Shown here: in pieces, positions 53,056 through 62,149 of the stretch
Layout of the letters: each line of letters starts with the position of its first letter
Position numbering within the stretch: the stretch's first letter is position 1
DNA from: JAUIAI01 sp041396685
Lineage (GTDB): Bacteria; Pseudomonadota; Gammaproteobacteria; Burkholderiales; Burkholderiaceae_E
Direction of reading: 5' to 3'
Length of the DNA: 64,000 nucleotides
Assembly (NCBI GenBank): GCA_041396685.1
Contig: JAWKYD010000024.1
Span: 20,933-84,932 of the forward strand
Notes under the pieces: generated by a model
What the model was told of the DNA's origin: nothing
What the model saw: only the letters and a program-made list of their open reading frames with translations
Database searches by the model: none
Translations under genes and position numbers: made by a program

Positions 53056-54408
53056 TCAGCGGGCGGCGCTCAGACCGGCGTCGACCGCCGCCACGATGGC
53101 ATCGACATGCTCGTCCGTGATCACGAGCGGCGGGGACAAGATGATGGTCGGCCCGGATACACGGATCATCACACCGGCCTCGTAAGCGGCCGACTGTACC
53201 TTCAAGCCGATGTCGCGATCGACCGGTGCCTTGCTGGCGCGCTCGGCAACCAGTTCGACCGCGGCCATCAGTCCTTTGCCACGTACATCGCCGACCAGTT
53301 CATGACGGGTGGCGAGTTCCTGCAGTCCGGCCAGCAGACGCTCGCCGCGCGCGCCGGCGTTCTGGTGCACGTTCAGCCGTTGGGTCTCGGCGAGTGCGGC
53401 GACGCCGGCCGCGCAGCCGATCGGATGGCCCGAGTATGTGTAACCGTGATAGATGCCGCCGAACGAATCCTGATTGGATTCGAGAGCATCGGCCACCCGC
53501 GCGCTGATCATGGTGGCGCCGAGCGGGAAATAACCACTCGTGACCGCCTTGGCGATCGCCATCATGTCGGGCTTCACCCCCCACAGGCGCGACCCCGTCC
53601 AGTCGCCGGTGCGGCCAAAGCCGGTGATGACCTCGTCTGCGATCAGCAGCACGCCGTATTTGTCGCAGATGGCGCGCACCATCGGCATGAAGGTCTCGGG
53701 CGGCACGATGACGCCGCCGGCGCCAAGGACCGGCTCCATGATGAACGCCGCCACGGTGTCGGGACCCTGGAACACGATCTCGTCCTCGAGCGCATTTGCA
53801 CACAAGCTGGCAAGGCGCTGCGGATCGGTTTCACCGAAGGGATTGCGGTACGTGAACGGCGTCGGTATGTGGAACACGCCCGGCAGCAGGGGCTCGTAGT
53901 TGCGGCGGAAATTGGCGTTGCCGTTGACCGAGGCGGCACCGAAGTGCGTGCCGTGGTAACCGCGCTTGAGGCCGATGAACTTGGTACGGTCGCGCTGGCC
54001 CAGAACCTTCCAGTATTGCCGCGCGAGCCGCAATGCGCTTTCGACGGAATCCGAGCCGCCCGACGTGAAGAACGTGCGCACCATGCCTTCCGGTGCGAAG
54101 AAATCGGTCAGCACGTGGGCGAGCTCGATCGCGGTGTCGGTGGTCGTGCCACGGAAGCCCGAGTAATACGGCAGGACGTCGAGCTGACGCTTCATTGCCG
54201 TCTTGATCGGCTCGCAGCTGTAGCCGAGATTGACATTCCACAGGCCGCCCACGGCATCCAGCGTGCGCTTGCCATCGACGTCCGTGATGTGCACCCCCTC
54301 GGCAGCGACGATGATCTTGGGCGGCATCGCGCGCATCTCGGCCGGGTGAGCCATGGGATGCCAGATCGGTTTGGCGTTTTGTTCGATGATCAGTTCGGCG
54401 CGACCCAT
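53056..54408 (-). CDS. Class III PLP-dependent aminotransferase (omega-amino acid or diamine type)
   Basis: A 450-residue transaminase: WHPMAHPAEM at the start, VGGLWNVNLGYS, FFTSGGSDSVESALRLARQYW (PLP phosphate site), FIMEPVLGAGGVIVPPE, DEVITGFGRTG and the Schiff-base Lys in PDMMAIAKAVTSGYFPLGA. It belongs with putrescine/GABA/beta-alanine-type transaminases. With the semialdehyde dehydrogenase gene just upstream it would form an amine-to-acid pair; the amine itself is not known. Confidence 0.88.
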   Translation of the reverse strand: MGRAELIIEQNAKPIWHPMAHPAEMRAMPPKIIVAAEGVHITDVDGKRTLDAVGGLWNVNLGYSCEPIKTAMKRQLDVLPYYSGFRGTTTDTAIELAHVLTDFFAPEGMVRTFFTSGGSDSVESALRLARQYWKVLGQRDRTKFIGLKRGYHGTHFGAASVNGNANFRRNYEPLLPGVFHIPTPFTYRNPFGETDPQRLASLCANALEDEIVFQGPDTVAAFIMEPVLGAGGVIVPPETFMPMVRAICDKYGVLLIADEVITGFGRTGDWTGSRLWGVKPDMMAIAKAVTSGYFPLGATMISARVADALESNQDSFGGIYHGYTYSGHPIGCAAGVAALAETQRLNVHQNAGARGERLLAGLQELATRHELVGDVRGKGLMAAVELVAERASKAPVDRDIGLKVQSAAYEAGVMIRVSGPTIILSPPLVITDEHVDAIVAAVDAGLSAAR

Positions 54409-54487
54409 GGCACATCTCCTGTCTGCGATTGCACCGGCCGTGGACCGGGCGTTGCGTGGCGTCGACGGACGCCACGCGGGGCGATAC

Positions 54488-55963
54488 TCAGTCCATCTGC
54501 GTGACGAACTTCGTCACCAGGTAGCCGTCGAAGGTCTCGAGACCGCCTTCGGAGCCGATGCCGCTGTCCTTGACACCGCCAAACGGGGTCTCGGGCAATG
54601 CCTGACCGAAGTGATTGATATTGACCATGCCGGCCTCGATGCCGTTCTGCGCAGCCAGGGCGTTCTTGGTGGAGCCGGTGAACACATAGGACGACAAACC
54701 GTAAGGCAGCGAGTTGGCACGCCGCAGCACTTCGTCCAGTTCCTTGAAGCGTGCCATCGGCGCGATCGGGCCGAACGGCTCCTGCGTCATGATCATGGAA
54801 TCGTCCGGCACGTCGGTGATGATCGTGGGCGCGAAGAAATTGCCGACTTCGCCCATCCGATCGCCACCGAGTTCGATCTTGCCGCCAGCCTTGCGCGCAT
54901 CCTCGACGAACGCGGACATGGCCGGCACGCGGCGGACGTGCGCCAGCGGCCCCATGCTCGACTCCGGATCGATGCCGGGGCCGACGCGCACTTTCTTGGC
55001 GTTGTCGATGAACGCGGCGAGGAACCTGTCGTAGACCTTTTCCTGGATGTAGAAACGGGTCGGCGACACGCAGACCTGACCGGCATTGCGGAACTTGAAC
55101 GCGGTGAGCATCTTGGCCGCGCGATCGACGTCGGCGTCGTCGAACACCACGACCGGTGAATGGCCGCCGAGTTCCATGGTGATGCGTTTCATGTGTGCGC
55201 CGGCAAGCGAGGCCAGGTGCTTGCCGACCGGTACCGAGCCGGTGAACGACACCTTGCGCACGATGGGCGAGGAGATCAGGTACTCGGAGATCTCGGAAGG
55301 CACGCCCCAGACCAGGTTCAGCACACCCTTGGGCAAACCCGCCTCGTGGAACATACGGGCGATGGCGACGACCGCACTGGGCGCATCTTCCGGGCCCTTG
55401 ATGATGATCGAGCAGCCGGCGCCGATAGCCGCGGCGATCTTGCGTATCGCCTGGTTATAAGGGAAGTTCCAGGGCGTGAAGGCGGCGCACACGCCAACCG
55501 GCTCGCGCAGAACCATCTGGCGGACATTGGGCAATCGCGGCGGAATGACCCGGCCGTAGATGCGACGGCACTCCTCGGCATGCCAGTCGCAGTGGTCGGC
55601 GCAGCTGATGATCTCGAGCTCGGCCTCGCCGATGGGCTTGCCCATGTCGAGCGTGATGTTGCGGCCGATCTCCTTGGCGCGTTCGCGCGAGAGCTCGCCG
55701 ACCCGGCGCAGAATGCGCGCCCGATCGAGCGGCGAGCTGTGGCGCCAGGACTCGAACGCGGTCTGCGCTGATTTCAGCGCCCGATCGAGATCGTCGCGGG
55801 TGGCGTGGGGCAGCTTGGCGATGACCTCGCCATTGGCCGGATTGACGATGTCTTGCTCGTTGCGGCCGCCGCCGCTGAGGAACTCTCCATCGATATAAAG
55901 CGCAAGGGATTCGTAGGCAGCGGACTGAACCGACTGCTCTTCGGAACGGACGTTGGTGTTCAC
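54488..55963 (-). CDS. NAD(P)-dependent succinate-semialdehyde dehydrogenase-type aldehyde dehydrogenase
   Basis: A 491-residue aldehyde dehydrogenase. Catalytic Glu in MELGGHSPVVVFD and Cys in RNAGQVCVSPTRFYI. The end, INHFGQALPETPFGGVKDSGIGSEGG, is of the SSADH/GabD type. A GTG start at 55963 has GGAG ten bases before. It precedes the aminotransferase by 79 bp in the same direction, consistent with oxidation of the semialdehyde made by it. Confidence 0.87.
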   Translation of the reverse strand: MNTNVRSEEQSVQSAAYESLALYIDGEFLSGGGRNEQDIVNPANGEVIAKLPHATRDDLDRALKSAQTAFESWRHSSPLDRARILRRVGELSRERAKEIGRNITLDMGKPIGEAELEIISCADHCDWHAEECRRIYGRVIPPRLPNVRQMVLREPVGVCAAFTPWNFPYNQAIRKIAAAIGAGCSIIIKGPEDAPSAVVAIARMFHEAGLPKGVLNLVWGVPSEISEYLISSPIVRKVSFTGSVPVGKHLASLAGAHMKRITMELGGHSPVVVFDDADVDRAAKMLTAFKFRNAGQVCVSPTRFYIQEKVYDRFLAAFIDNAKKVRVGPGIDPESSMGPLAHVRRVPAMSAFVEDARKAGGKIELGGDRMGEVGNFFAPTIITDVPDDSMIMTQEPFGPIAPMARFKELDEVLRRANSLPYGLSSYVFTGSTKNALAAQNGIEAGMVNINHFGQALPETPFGGVKDSGIGSEGGLETFDGYLVTKFVTQMD

Positions 55964-56120
55964 GGGTGGGGTCTCCAGGATCGATGCCGGTCGGGCGCGC
56001 GCCCCGAGGGCACGCCAAGGGCGCGCGGCACACTTATTTCGGAATGCAGGCGCGGGCCGATCCGACAATCTTACTGCGGAACCGGGGGCCACCCCGCCCC
56101 CGACGGCGGGCCCTCGAGCC

Positions 56121-58280
56121 TCAGCGCTGCAGCAAACCCTTCAGCTTCTCACCGAGCTTGTCACGCGCCTTGTCCTTGAGTTCGTCCTCGCGCGCCTTGA
56201 GAGCCTCTTTCTCGGCCTGCAGACGCGCCTGCGCCTCGGCCTTGGCCGGCTCGAGTTGCGCCTTGAGCTTCTCGCCGGCACGCGACTCCAGAGCCTGCCT
56301 GGCCACCGACGACCAATCGATCTTCCACTGCGGCGTCGTCAAGCCGCCGCTCAGGGCGACGGGGATGGTCACGCCGTTGAGTTCGGCGAGCTCGGCGCCG
56401 CCCTGCCCCTTGGTCGTCGCGACGACCGACGCCTCGACCGTGTAATCGAGCACCTCCTTCACCAGGTCGATCACGCCGTGACCCGCGAGACGGAACAACG
56501 GCGATTTGGCCGTCAGGTCGTCGTTGCTGGCCACGCCGTTGCGCAATGCGAAAGAGCCGCCGAGACTCGCGAAATCGGTCTTCTGGGTGCGATCGAAGCC
56601 GCCCTGTTGCGCCCCGCCGCCAGCAAGCTTGGCCCGCGCCTCGCGAATCTTTTCGGCGATGTTGATGCCCACGATCGCGCCATCGGACATGCGCACGTTC
56701 ATGGCGCCACCGAGGCTGCGGCGCAATTCACCAACCGTTGCGCCCTGCGCTTTCAGATCGAAGGCCAGATTCGCCGTGCCCTCGAGCAGCGCATCGCCGG
56801 TCAGGTCGCGCAGCATCGGCGCGATGTCGACATTGCTCAGGTTCGATGTCGCGGCGATGCGCCCCCCGTCGGCGCGCGCGCTGCCCCGAATATCGAAGCT
56901 GCCGCCGTAGAGCTTTGCCTCGGCCGTTTTGAGATCGAAGACACCGCCGGCGGCACCGAGATCGGCGCGAATCGCCGACACGTTGAGGCCGGAGGCCTTG
57001 AGTTGGCCGATCTTGATCTGGCCCGCGAGATCGAGTCCGCGCAAGACGGACAAATCGACCGGAATGGGATCGACGGCGGCGAACAGGCTGCCACCCGAGG
57101 GCGGTGTCGGATCGGCCGGCTTGGTGGCCTCGGCCCTGGGCGGAAGATAGCGATCGACGTCGATCTTGTCGGCGTCGATCGCGAAACGGACTTTCGGTTT
57201 GGCGAAGCCGTTCACCTTGGCCGTTGCGGCGAGCCGCGTGTCGGGAGCATCGACATTGAGCGAGGCATCGACCGTCTCGGCGCCGGCATCGGCCAGCAGA
57301 TTGCCCGAAAACGGCAGACTGAGCGGCTGCGGGGCAACGGCCTTGTCATCGACGTCCAGCGATCCTTTGAAATCCTGCAGCGTCAGCCTGGGCCCGGCCA
57401 GGTCCAGCAGCAGCGGCGCGCTCAGCGACAGGTGCAGGATGCGTTGGCCGGGTTGCTCGAAATCGACTTTCAAGGCCAAGGACTCGGCACGCACGGCCTT
57501 GGCGTCGATGGTCAGGTTCCGGTAGGTCTGGGTCTGCCCGATCGCCATGCCGTCGATCGTTCCCTTGACCTCGGTGGCGAGCTGCGGAACCGCCAGGGCG
57601 CCGGCGCCGAGCTGGGGTCGGACATCTGCCTCGAGTTTCAAGTTCAGCGCCAGCGCGGGCTGCTTGCCGCTGACGGCGGCAGACAACTCGACCGGCGTGG
57701 TGACGCCGTCGGCGATCTCGCCGGCACGCAGATTGAGATCGGCTACGGTGATCACATCACCGCGCTGCCGGTCGTCGATCACGATCTGGGCATTGGTGAG
57801 TTCGAGCCCGCCGACGCGGATTTCGGACAATGGTGCGCCGCCGCCCTGCCCCGGACCCGACGATGGATCAGCGTTCGGCTGCGTGCCGGACTTGCCGATC
57901 AGATCGTCGAAATTCGTCGAACCATCCTTGTATCGGACGAACTCGAGACGCAGGCCGTCGAGACGGACCACGTCGGCCTCCAGCCGCCCCGACAGCAGCG
58001 GCACGACCGCGACACCGACGCCGGCACCGCCAATGCGCAAGGCCTCGCCCTTGCCGTCGGCATTGGACAGCGTGGTCCTGGGCAGTTCGATGGCCAGGCG
58101 TGGATAGAACGACAGCGCCAGGTCGCCGTCGATGGTCAGATTGCGCCCGGTCTGCTCGGCGACCGCCGCTTCGATCTGCGGCTTGAACCGGTTGACATCG
58201 ACCAGCAGCACGATCGCGACGGCCGCTACGACCACCACGAGCACCAGGATCACGAGAGCGAGGAGTATTTTTTTCAGCAT
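56121..58280 (-). CDS. AsmA-family membrane-anchored protein
   Basis: A 719-residue protein with one N-terminal membrane helix (MLKKILLALVILVLVVVVAAVAIVLL) followed by a long periplasmic beta-rich part. The AsmA start is clear: VDVNRFKPQIEAAVAEQTGRNLTIDGDLALSFYPRLAIELPRTTLSNADG. The C-terminal domain has the repeated VEELRRSLGGAMNVRMSDGAIVGINIAEKI-type motif. AsmA-like proteins are lipid-transport bridges or outer-membrane assembly aids. The last about 70 residues are a charged coiled coil (KAEAQARLQAEKEALKARED). Confidence 0.88.
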   Translation of the reverse strand: MLKKILLALVILVLVVVVAAVAIVLLVDVNRFKPQIEAAVAEQTGRNLTIDGDLALSFYPRLAIELPRTTLSNADGKGEALRIGGAGVGVAVVPLLSGRLEADVVRLDGLRLEFVRYKDGSTNFDDLIGKSGTQPNADPSSGPGQGGGAPLSEIRVGGLELTNAQIVIDDRQRGDVITVADLNLRAGEIADGVTTPVELSAAVSGKQPALALNLKLEADVRPQLGAGALAVPQLATEVKGTIDGMAIGQTQTYRNLTIDAKAVRAESLALKVDFEQPGQRILHLSLSAPLLLDLAGPRLTLQDFKGSLDVDDKAVAPQPLSLPFSGNLLADAGAETVDASLNVDAPDTRLAATAKVNGFAKPKVRFAIDADKIDVDRYLPPRAEATKPADPTPPSGGSLFAAVDPIPVDLSVLRGLDLAGQIKIGQLKASGLNVSAIRADLGAAGGVFDLKTAEAKLYGGSFDIRGSARADGGRIAATSNLSNVDIAPMLRDLTGDALLEGTANLAFDLKAQGATVGELRRSLGGAMNVRMSDGAIVGINIAEKIREARAKLAGGGAQQGGFDRTQKTDFASLGGSFALRNGVASNDDLTAKSPLFRLAGHGVIDLVKEVLDYTVEASVVATTKGQGGAELAELNGVTIPVALSGGLTTPQWKIDWSSVARQALESRAGEKLKAQLEPAKAEAQARLQAEKEALKAREDELKDKARDKLGEKLKGLLQR

Positions 58281-58326
58281 CGGTCGTTCGTCCGGTCGAT
58301 GACACGCCGGTCGCGCGGCGCGCCGC

Positions 58327-58782
58327 TCAGCAGTAGCGTCGGGAGACCGACTCGGCCACACATGCGGGCTTCTCGCCGCCTTCGCGCTCGATGACGACTT
58401 CGAGCGTCAACTGTGCGCCGTTGCCAGGCAGGGGCTCGAATGCAAGCAAGGTCACGGCAGCCCTGAGGCGGCTGTTGGCCGGCACCGGCGACGGAAAGCG
58501 AACCCGGTTCAAACCGTAGTTGACGCCCATACGGGTGTCGCCGACCTCGAAGGTCGAGGCCACCAGCTTGGGCAGCAGTGACAGGGTCAGGAAGCCGTGC
58601 GCGATGGTGGCGCCGAAAGGCCCCTCGGCGGCACGCTTGGGATCGACGTGGATCCACTGATGATCGCCGGTCGCATCGGCGAACAGATCGATCATTTTCT
58701 GATCGACCGTCAACCACTCACCGCGGCCCAGTTCATTGCCGACCATCGTCTCGAGGTCGGTGAGCTTTTCGAATCGTCGCAT
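58327..58782 (-). CDS. MaoC-like (R)-hydratase / NodN family protein
   Basis: A 151-residue hotdog protein with the hydratase motif FADATGDHQWIHVDPKRAAEGPFGATIAHGFLTLSLLP, including catalytic Asp and His. It would act on an acyl-CoA or related enoyl thioester. It lies 46 bp upstream of asmA in the same direction. The R-hydratase call is family-level; the substrate is unknown. Confidence 0.85.
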   Translation of the reverse strand: MRRFEKLTDLETMVGNELGRGEWLTVDQKMIDLFADATGDHQWIHVDPKRAAEGPFGATIAHGFLTLSLLPKLVASTFEVGDTRMGVNYGLNRVRFPSPVPANSRLRAAVTLLAFEPLPGNGAQLTLEVVIEREGGEKPACVAESVSRRYC

Positions 58783-58954
58783 CGGTCGCCCTAGTCGGAG
58801 GGAGGCTGCCAATGATAAGGGAATGTCGGCTCGCCCGAGACGACGGCCCCGGCGGGCCCCTCGCCATTGACCCGGCCGGGTCTCGCGCAGAGCAGGGGCG
58901 CGCAGCACGGAAACGAGCCGGCGTTACCATGAAGCCCGGCAACCGGAGACCGCC

Positions 58955-60517
58955 ATGGCGCAACGCATCGTGATCGCAGGCATGCTTCACGAAACCAACA
59001 CCTTCTCGCCAGTGCAAACCCCGCTGGGCGCCTTCTTTTCACGCGCGCGCCCGCTCGCCGCGGGTACGGATCCGATCATCCGCGGCGATCAGGCGATCGC
59101 GATGGCCGGCGGCGCCAATGTCGCATTCGCAGGCTTCCTGAAGCTGGCCCGCGAGGCCGGTGCCGAGATCGACGTCCCCATGTTCGCGAATTCGAGCCCG
59201 AGCGCGCCTGCCAGCGCGCAGACCTTCGACATCATGGCCGAAACCATCGTCGCCGCCGTGCGTCGCGGCTGCGACGCGATCATGCTCGACCTGCACGGCG
59301 CCATGGTGGCCGAGGGCATCGACGACGGCGAGGCCGAACTGCTGCGCCGCATTCGCGAGGTCGCGCCCGAGGTACCGATTGCCGTCGCTCTCGACTTCCA
59401 CGCGAACATCAGCCCGGCCTTCATCGAACGCGCGGACGTCGTCACCGGCTATCGCACCTATCCGCACGTCGACATGGCGCTCACCGGAGAGCGGGCGGGT
59501 CGCACGCTGCTGCGCATGCTCGCCGGCGAGGTGACGCCGGAGATCGAGTTCGCCTGGCTGCCGATGCTGACACACATGAACCGACACTCGCCGCAGTTCC
59601 AGCCCATGCGCGACATCATGAATCGTGCAATCGCGGCCGAGCGGGACGGCACGGTGCTGAATGCGTCCGTGTTCGGCGGCTTCCCGCTCGCCGACATTCC
59701 GTTTGCCGGCCTCAGCGTGGTGGTGGTCGGCGACGCCCGCGACCGCGGCAGCGCGGGCGGCAAGACCCGCGCACGCGCGTTGGCAGACGAACTGGCCGAC
59801 GAGGCCTGGCGCCGACGCGAGGAATTCGTGTTCGAACTCGAAGCACTCGATCAGACTGTGGCCCGCGCCCGCACGCTGCGCGAGCAATGTCGCGCCGATG
59901 GCAGACCGCACAAGCCGATCGTGCTGGCCGATCACAGCAACAATACGGCCTCGGGCGGCTCGGTCGACACGATGGAATCGATCGAACAGGTCCTGGCCGC
60001 CGGGCTCGACAATGTCGTGGCCGGTCCGATCTGCGATCCGCAGACGGTTGCGGCCCTGATCGAAGCCGGCGTCGGTGCGACGGTCGAACTGCCGGTCGGC
60101 GGGCGCGTCGACGCTCCCTCGATCGGCCGGTGTGCGCGTCCGCTGAGCCTGAGCGGCACCGTGCGGGCGATCACCGATGGAAGCTTTCGCGTGACCGGGC
60201 CGATGATGACCGGCATGACTGTGAATTGCGGGCGCACGGTGGTGCTCGATACCGGCCCGTTGCGCCTGGTGATCGCCGAGAACCGCGTGGAACCCTTCGA
60301 CCTGGGCGTGTTCACGCACTGCGGCATCGATCCGCTGGCGGCTGACTTCATCGTGCTGTGGTCGCGTCAGCACTTCCGGGCGGGCTTCGAGCCGATTGCC
60401 GAGCAGGTGTTGATGCTGGCCGGCCCCGGGGTGTGCTCTTCGGACTATTCGCTGTTTCCGTTTCGCCGCGTGCGTCGCCCGATCTATCCGCTCGATGTCG
60501 ACGCGACTCGCGACTGA
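58955..60517 (+). CDS. M81-family metallopeptidase (MlrC-like)
   Basis: A 520-residue protein similar to microcystinase C: VIAGMLHETNTFSPVQTPL, MLDLHGAMVAEGIDDGEAELL, VALDFHANISPAFIE and GYRTYPHVDMALTG hold the predicted zinc ligands; LADHSNNTASGGSVDTM is in the second half. Most relatives are not in microcystin clusters and act on unknown peptides or amides. It ends 15 bp before the convergent LysR gene. Confidence 0.85.
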   Translation: MAQRIVIAGMLHETNTFSPVQTPLGAFFSRARPLAAGTDPIIRGDQAIAMAGGANVAFAGFLKLAREAGAEIDVPMFANSSPSAPASAQTFDIMAETIVAAVRRGCDAIMLDLHGAMVAEGIDDGEAELLRRIREVAPEVPIAVALDFHANISPAFIERADVVTGYRTYPHVDMALTGERAGRTLLRMLAGEVTPEIEFAWLPMLTHMNRHSPQFQPMRDIMNRAIAAERDGTVLNASVFGGFPLADIPFAGLSVVVVGDARDRGSAGGKTRARALADELADEAWRRREEFVFELEALDQTVARARTLREQCRADGRPHKPIVLADHSNNTASGGSVDTMESIEQVLAAGLDNVVAGPICDPQTVAALIEAGVGATVELPVGGRVDAPSIGRCARPLSLSGTVRAITDGSFRVTGPMMTGMTVNCGRTVVLDTGPLRLVIAENRVEPFDLGVFTHCGIDPLAADFIVLWSRQHFRAGFEPIAEQVLMLAGPGVCSSDYSLFPFRRVRRPIYPLDVDATRD

Positions 60518-60532
60518 TCGCGCCTGCGGCAC

Positions 60533-61513
60533 TCAGCGCCCCACCGGCTGCGCATCGGGTGAGTCCGCAAACGCCTCGCGCGCGGCGCGCACGAGCTGGC
60601 GGATCAGCCATTCATGCGCCGGATCGCGGTGTGACTGACGCAGCCAGACGGCGTCGACCTCGGCCACGCCGAGGTCGATCGGGGGGCGGCGCACGACCAA
60701 GCGGCTGGCGAAACCGGTGGCGGGCAGGAAGTGCGCGGGCAGCACGGCGAGCAGATCCGAGTTGATCACGACCTGCCCGGCTGTGAAGAACTGGTTGACC
60801 GTCAGCACCACGCGCCGTGCGCGTCCCATCTCGGCGAGAACGCGGTCGGCGAAATCGAATGGATTGCCGGAGTAGCTGACCAGCAGATGATGGGCGGCGC
60901 AGAAGTCGTCCAGGCTCAGTTCGGGGCTTGCCGCCAGCGGATGCCCCTGGCGCATCACGCAGATGTAGGGCCCGCGGTACAAGTGCTCGAGCCCGAACAG
61001 ATCGGGCATGTCGTCCTGCATCAGATGCAGCCGTATGGCCGGACTCGCGACCGGGAAATAGCCGACCGCCACATTGACCTCCCCGCTTTCGAGCAGATCG
61101 CGCGGATCGCGAGTCATCAGCGGACGAACCCTCAGGCTGACGTGCGGGGCTGCGCGCTCGATGGTGCGCAACACCGGGGGCACCAGCGCGGTGGCGGTGG
61201 CATCGGCCATGGCCAGCGTGAAGCTCGTCTTGTCGAGCGACGGATCGAATGTTCGGGGCGACACCGCGTCCTCGATCGACTGGAGCGCGCTGCGCACGGT
61301 CGGCCAGAGCGCACGCGCACGCTGGGTCGGCTGCACACCATAGCCCGACCGGACCACCAGATCGTCGTCGAGGGCGGAGCGCAGGCGGCTCATTGCATTG
61401 CTGACCGCGGGTTGCGTCATTGCCAGCCGGCTCGCAGCCTTGGTCAGGCTCCCTTCTTGCATGACAGCATCGAAGATCCGCAAAAGGTTCAAATCGAGGT
61501 TCTTGAACGGCAT
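60533..61513 (-). CDS. LysR-family transcriptional regulator
   Basis: A 326-residue regulator. The helix-turn-helix is LNLLRIFDAVMQEGSLTKAASRLAMTQPAVSNAMSRLRSAL, the effector domain follows from about residue 95. The N-terminal DLNLLRIFDAV is typical of the NodD/NahR-like group. The divergent target across the AT-rich gap is the small gene at 61706; the convergent mlrC is also possible through a shared role. Confidence 0.85.
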   Translation of the reverse strand: MPFKNLDLNLLRIFDAVMQEGSLTKAASRLAMTQPAVSNAMSRLRSALDDDLVVRSGYGVQPTQRARALWPTVRSALQSIEDAVSPRTFDPSLDKTSFTLAMADATATALVPPVLRTIERAAPHVSLRVRPLMTRDPRDLLESGEVNVAVGYFPVASPAIRLHLMQDDMPDLFGLEHLYRGPYICVMRQGHPLAASPELSLDDFCAAHHLLVSYSGNPFDFADRVLAEMGRARRVVLTVNQFFTAGQVVINSDLLAVLPAHFLPATGFASRLVVRRPPIDLGVAEVDAVWLRQSHRDPAHEWLIRQLVRAAREAFADSPDAQPVGR

Positions 61514-61613
61514 TTTCAGGGCTCTGGGCGATCGATGGGGCCCGCTGCCCCACCAGACGGTCATTATCACCAGAATGAATACATATCATCAATATATAAA
61601 AGTAGACATGAGT

Positions 61614-61627
61614 TTGCTGTACTGCAA
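61614..61627. promoter_or_regulatory. Candidate LysR-type operator in an AT-rich gap
   Basis: TTGCTGTACTGCAA is a 14-bp dyad (TTGC, GTAC centre, GCAA) with one mismatched pair. It lies in the gap 61514-61705, which is unusually AT-rich for this region, between the LysR gene and a divergent small gene, so it is a natural site for that regulator. Confidence 0.4.
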
Positions 61628-61705
61628 CAATTCATCCCATACACAGAGCACATAAGTGCCAAACATAAAAACCTCCTCTTCGATTCTCGTTTCAAGGAAA
61701 GCATC

Positions 61706-61918
61706 ATGAGCACGCACGCTGCGCAAATGGAGTCTGCCGCCCTCGACATGGCCGCCAACTCGGCCCAGCAGGCGGGACACTCGGTACGTCACTGGTTCAA
61801 GAGTGTGTTCGCCAGAATGGCGGCCGGCCGTCAGGCCGCGCTGATGGCACACCTCGAGGCGATCGATCCACGGCTGGCCCGCGAAATGCGTGCCGCGCGC
61901 GATCGCGCCGACTGGTAA
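61706..61918 (+). CDS. Small protein of unknown function (70 residues)
   Basis: A 70-residue helical protein, MSTHAAQMESAALDMAA..., with the conserved-looking end LMAHLEAIDPRLAREM. Start 61706 has AAGGAAAG upstream. The Arg-rich helical C-terminus faintly resembles DUF1127-type small proteins (LeuAla-LeuAsp-ArgLeu pattern), which I cannot confirm. It is divergent from the LysR gene and followed by a structured C/U-rich leader that ends at the terminator 62051-62085. Confidence 0.55.
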   Translation: MSTHAAQMESAALDMAANSAQQAGHSVRHWFKSVFARMAAGRQAALMAHLEAIDPRLAREMRAARDRADW

Positions 61919-61982
61919 GACCGTCGTGAGCCGGGCCCCGGCCCGGCAGGGTCCGCCGCGATAGCGACGGAGCCCGGAATTC

Positions 61983-62085
61983 AGGAGTAGCAGGACGCGG
62001 GTCGTCCTCCTCCACACCGTTGTCTCCTCCACTCCTCCTTAGGGTGGATTAGCCCGCGAAGCCAAAAGCTCGCGGGCTTTTTCTT
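61983..62085 (+). ncRNA. Candidate 3'-UTR small RNA with three anti-Shine-Dalgarno motifs
   Basis: The region after the 70-residue gene holds CCTCCTCC (62006-62013), CTCCTCC (62024-62030) and CTCCTCC (62032-62038), each a complement of the ribosome-binding site, and then an intrinsic terminator. A hairpin (AGGAC 61992-61996 with GTCCT 62004-62008) partly covers the first motif. The layout resembles the CCUCCUCCC-containing cuckoo/CcsR RNAs described in alphaproteobacteria downstream of DUF1127 genes, but homology is not shown. Confidence 0.45.
62051..62085 (+). terminator. Rho-independent terminator
   Basis: A 9-bp stem, AGCCCGCGA (62051-62059) with TCGCGGGCT (62070-62078), closed by a 10-nt loop and followed by a T-rich run (TTTTTCTTT). 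It ends the transcript of the small gene at 61706. Confidence 0.85.
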
Positions 62086-62149
62086 TGTGCGACGCCCAGT
62101 CGCCCGGCCGTTCGACGCCACACCGACGGTGAACCGGTTCGGCGCGGCA

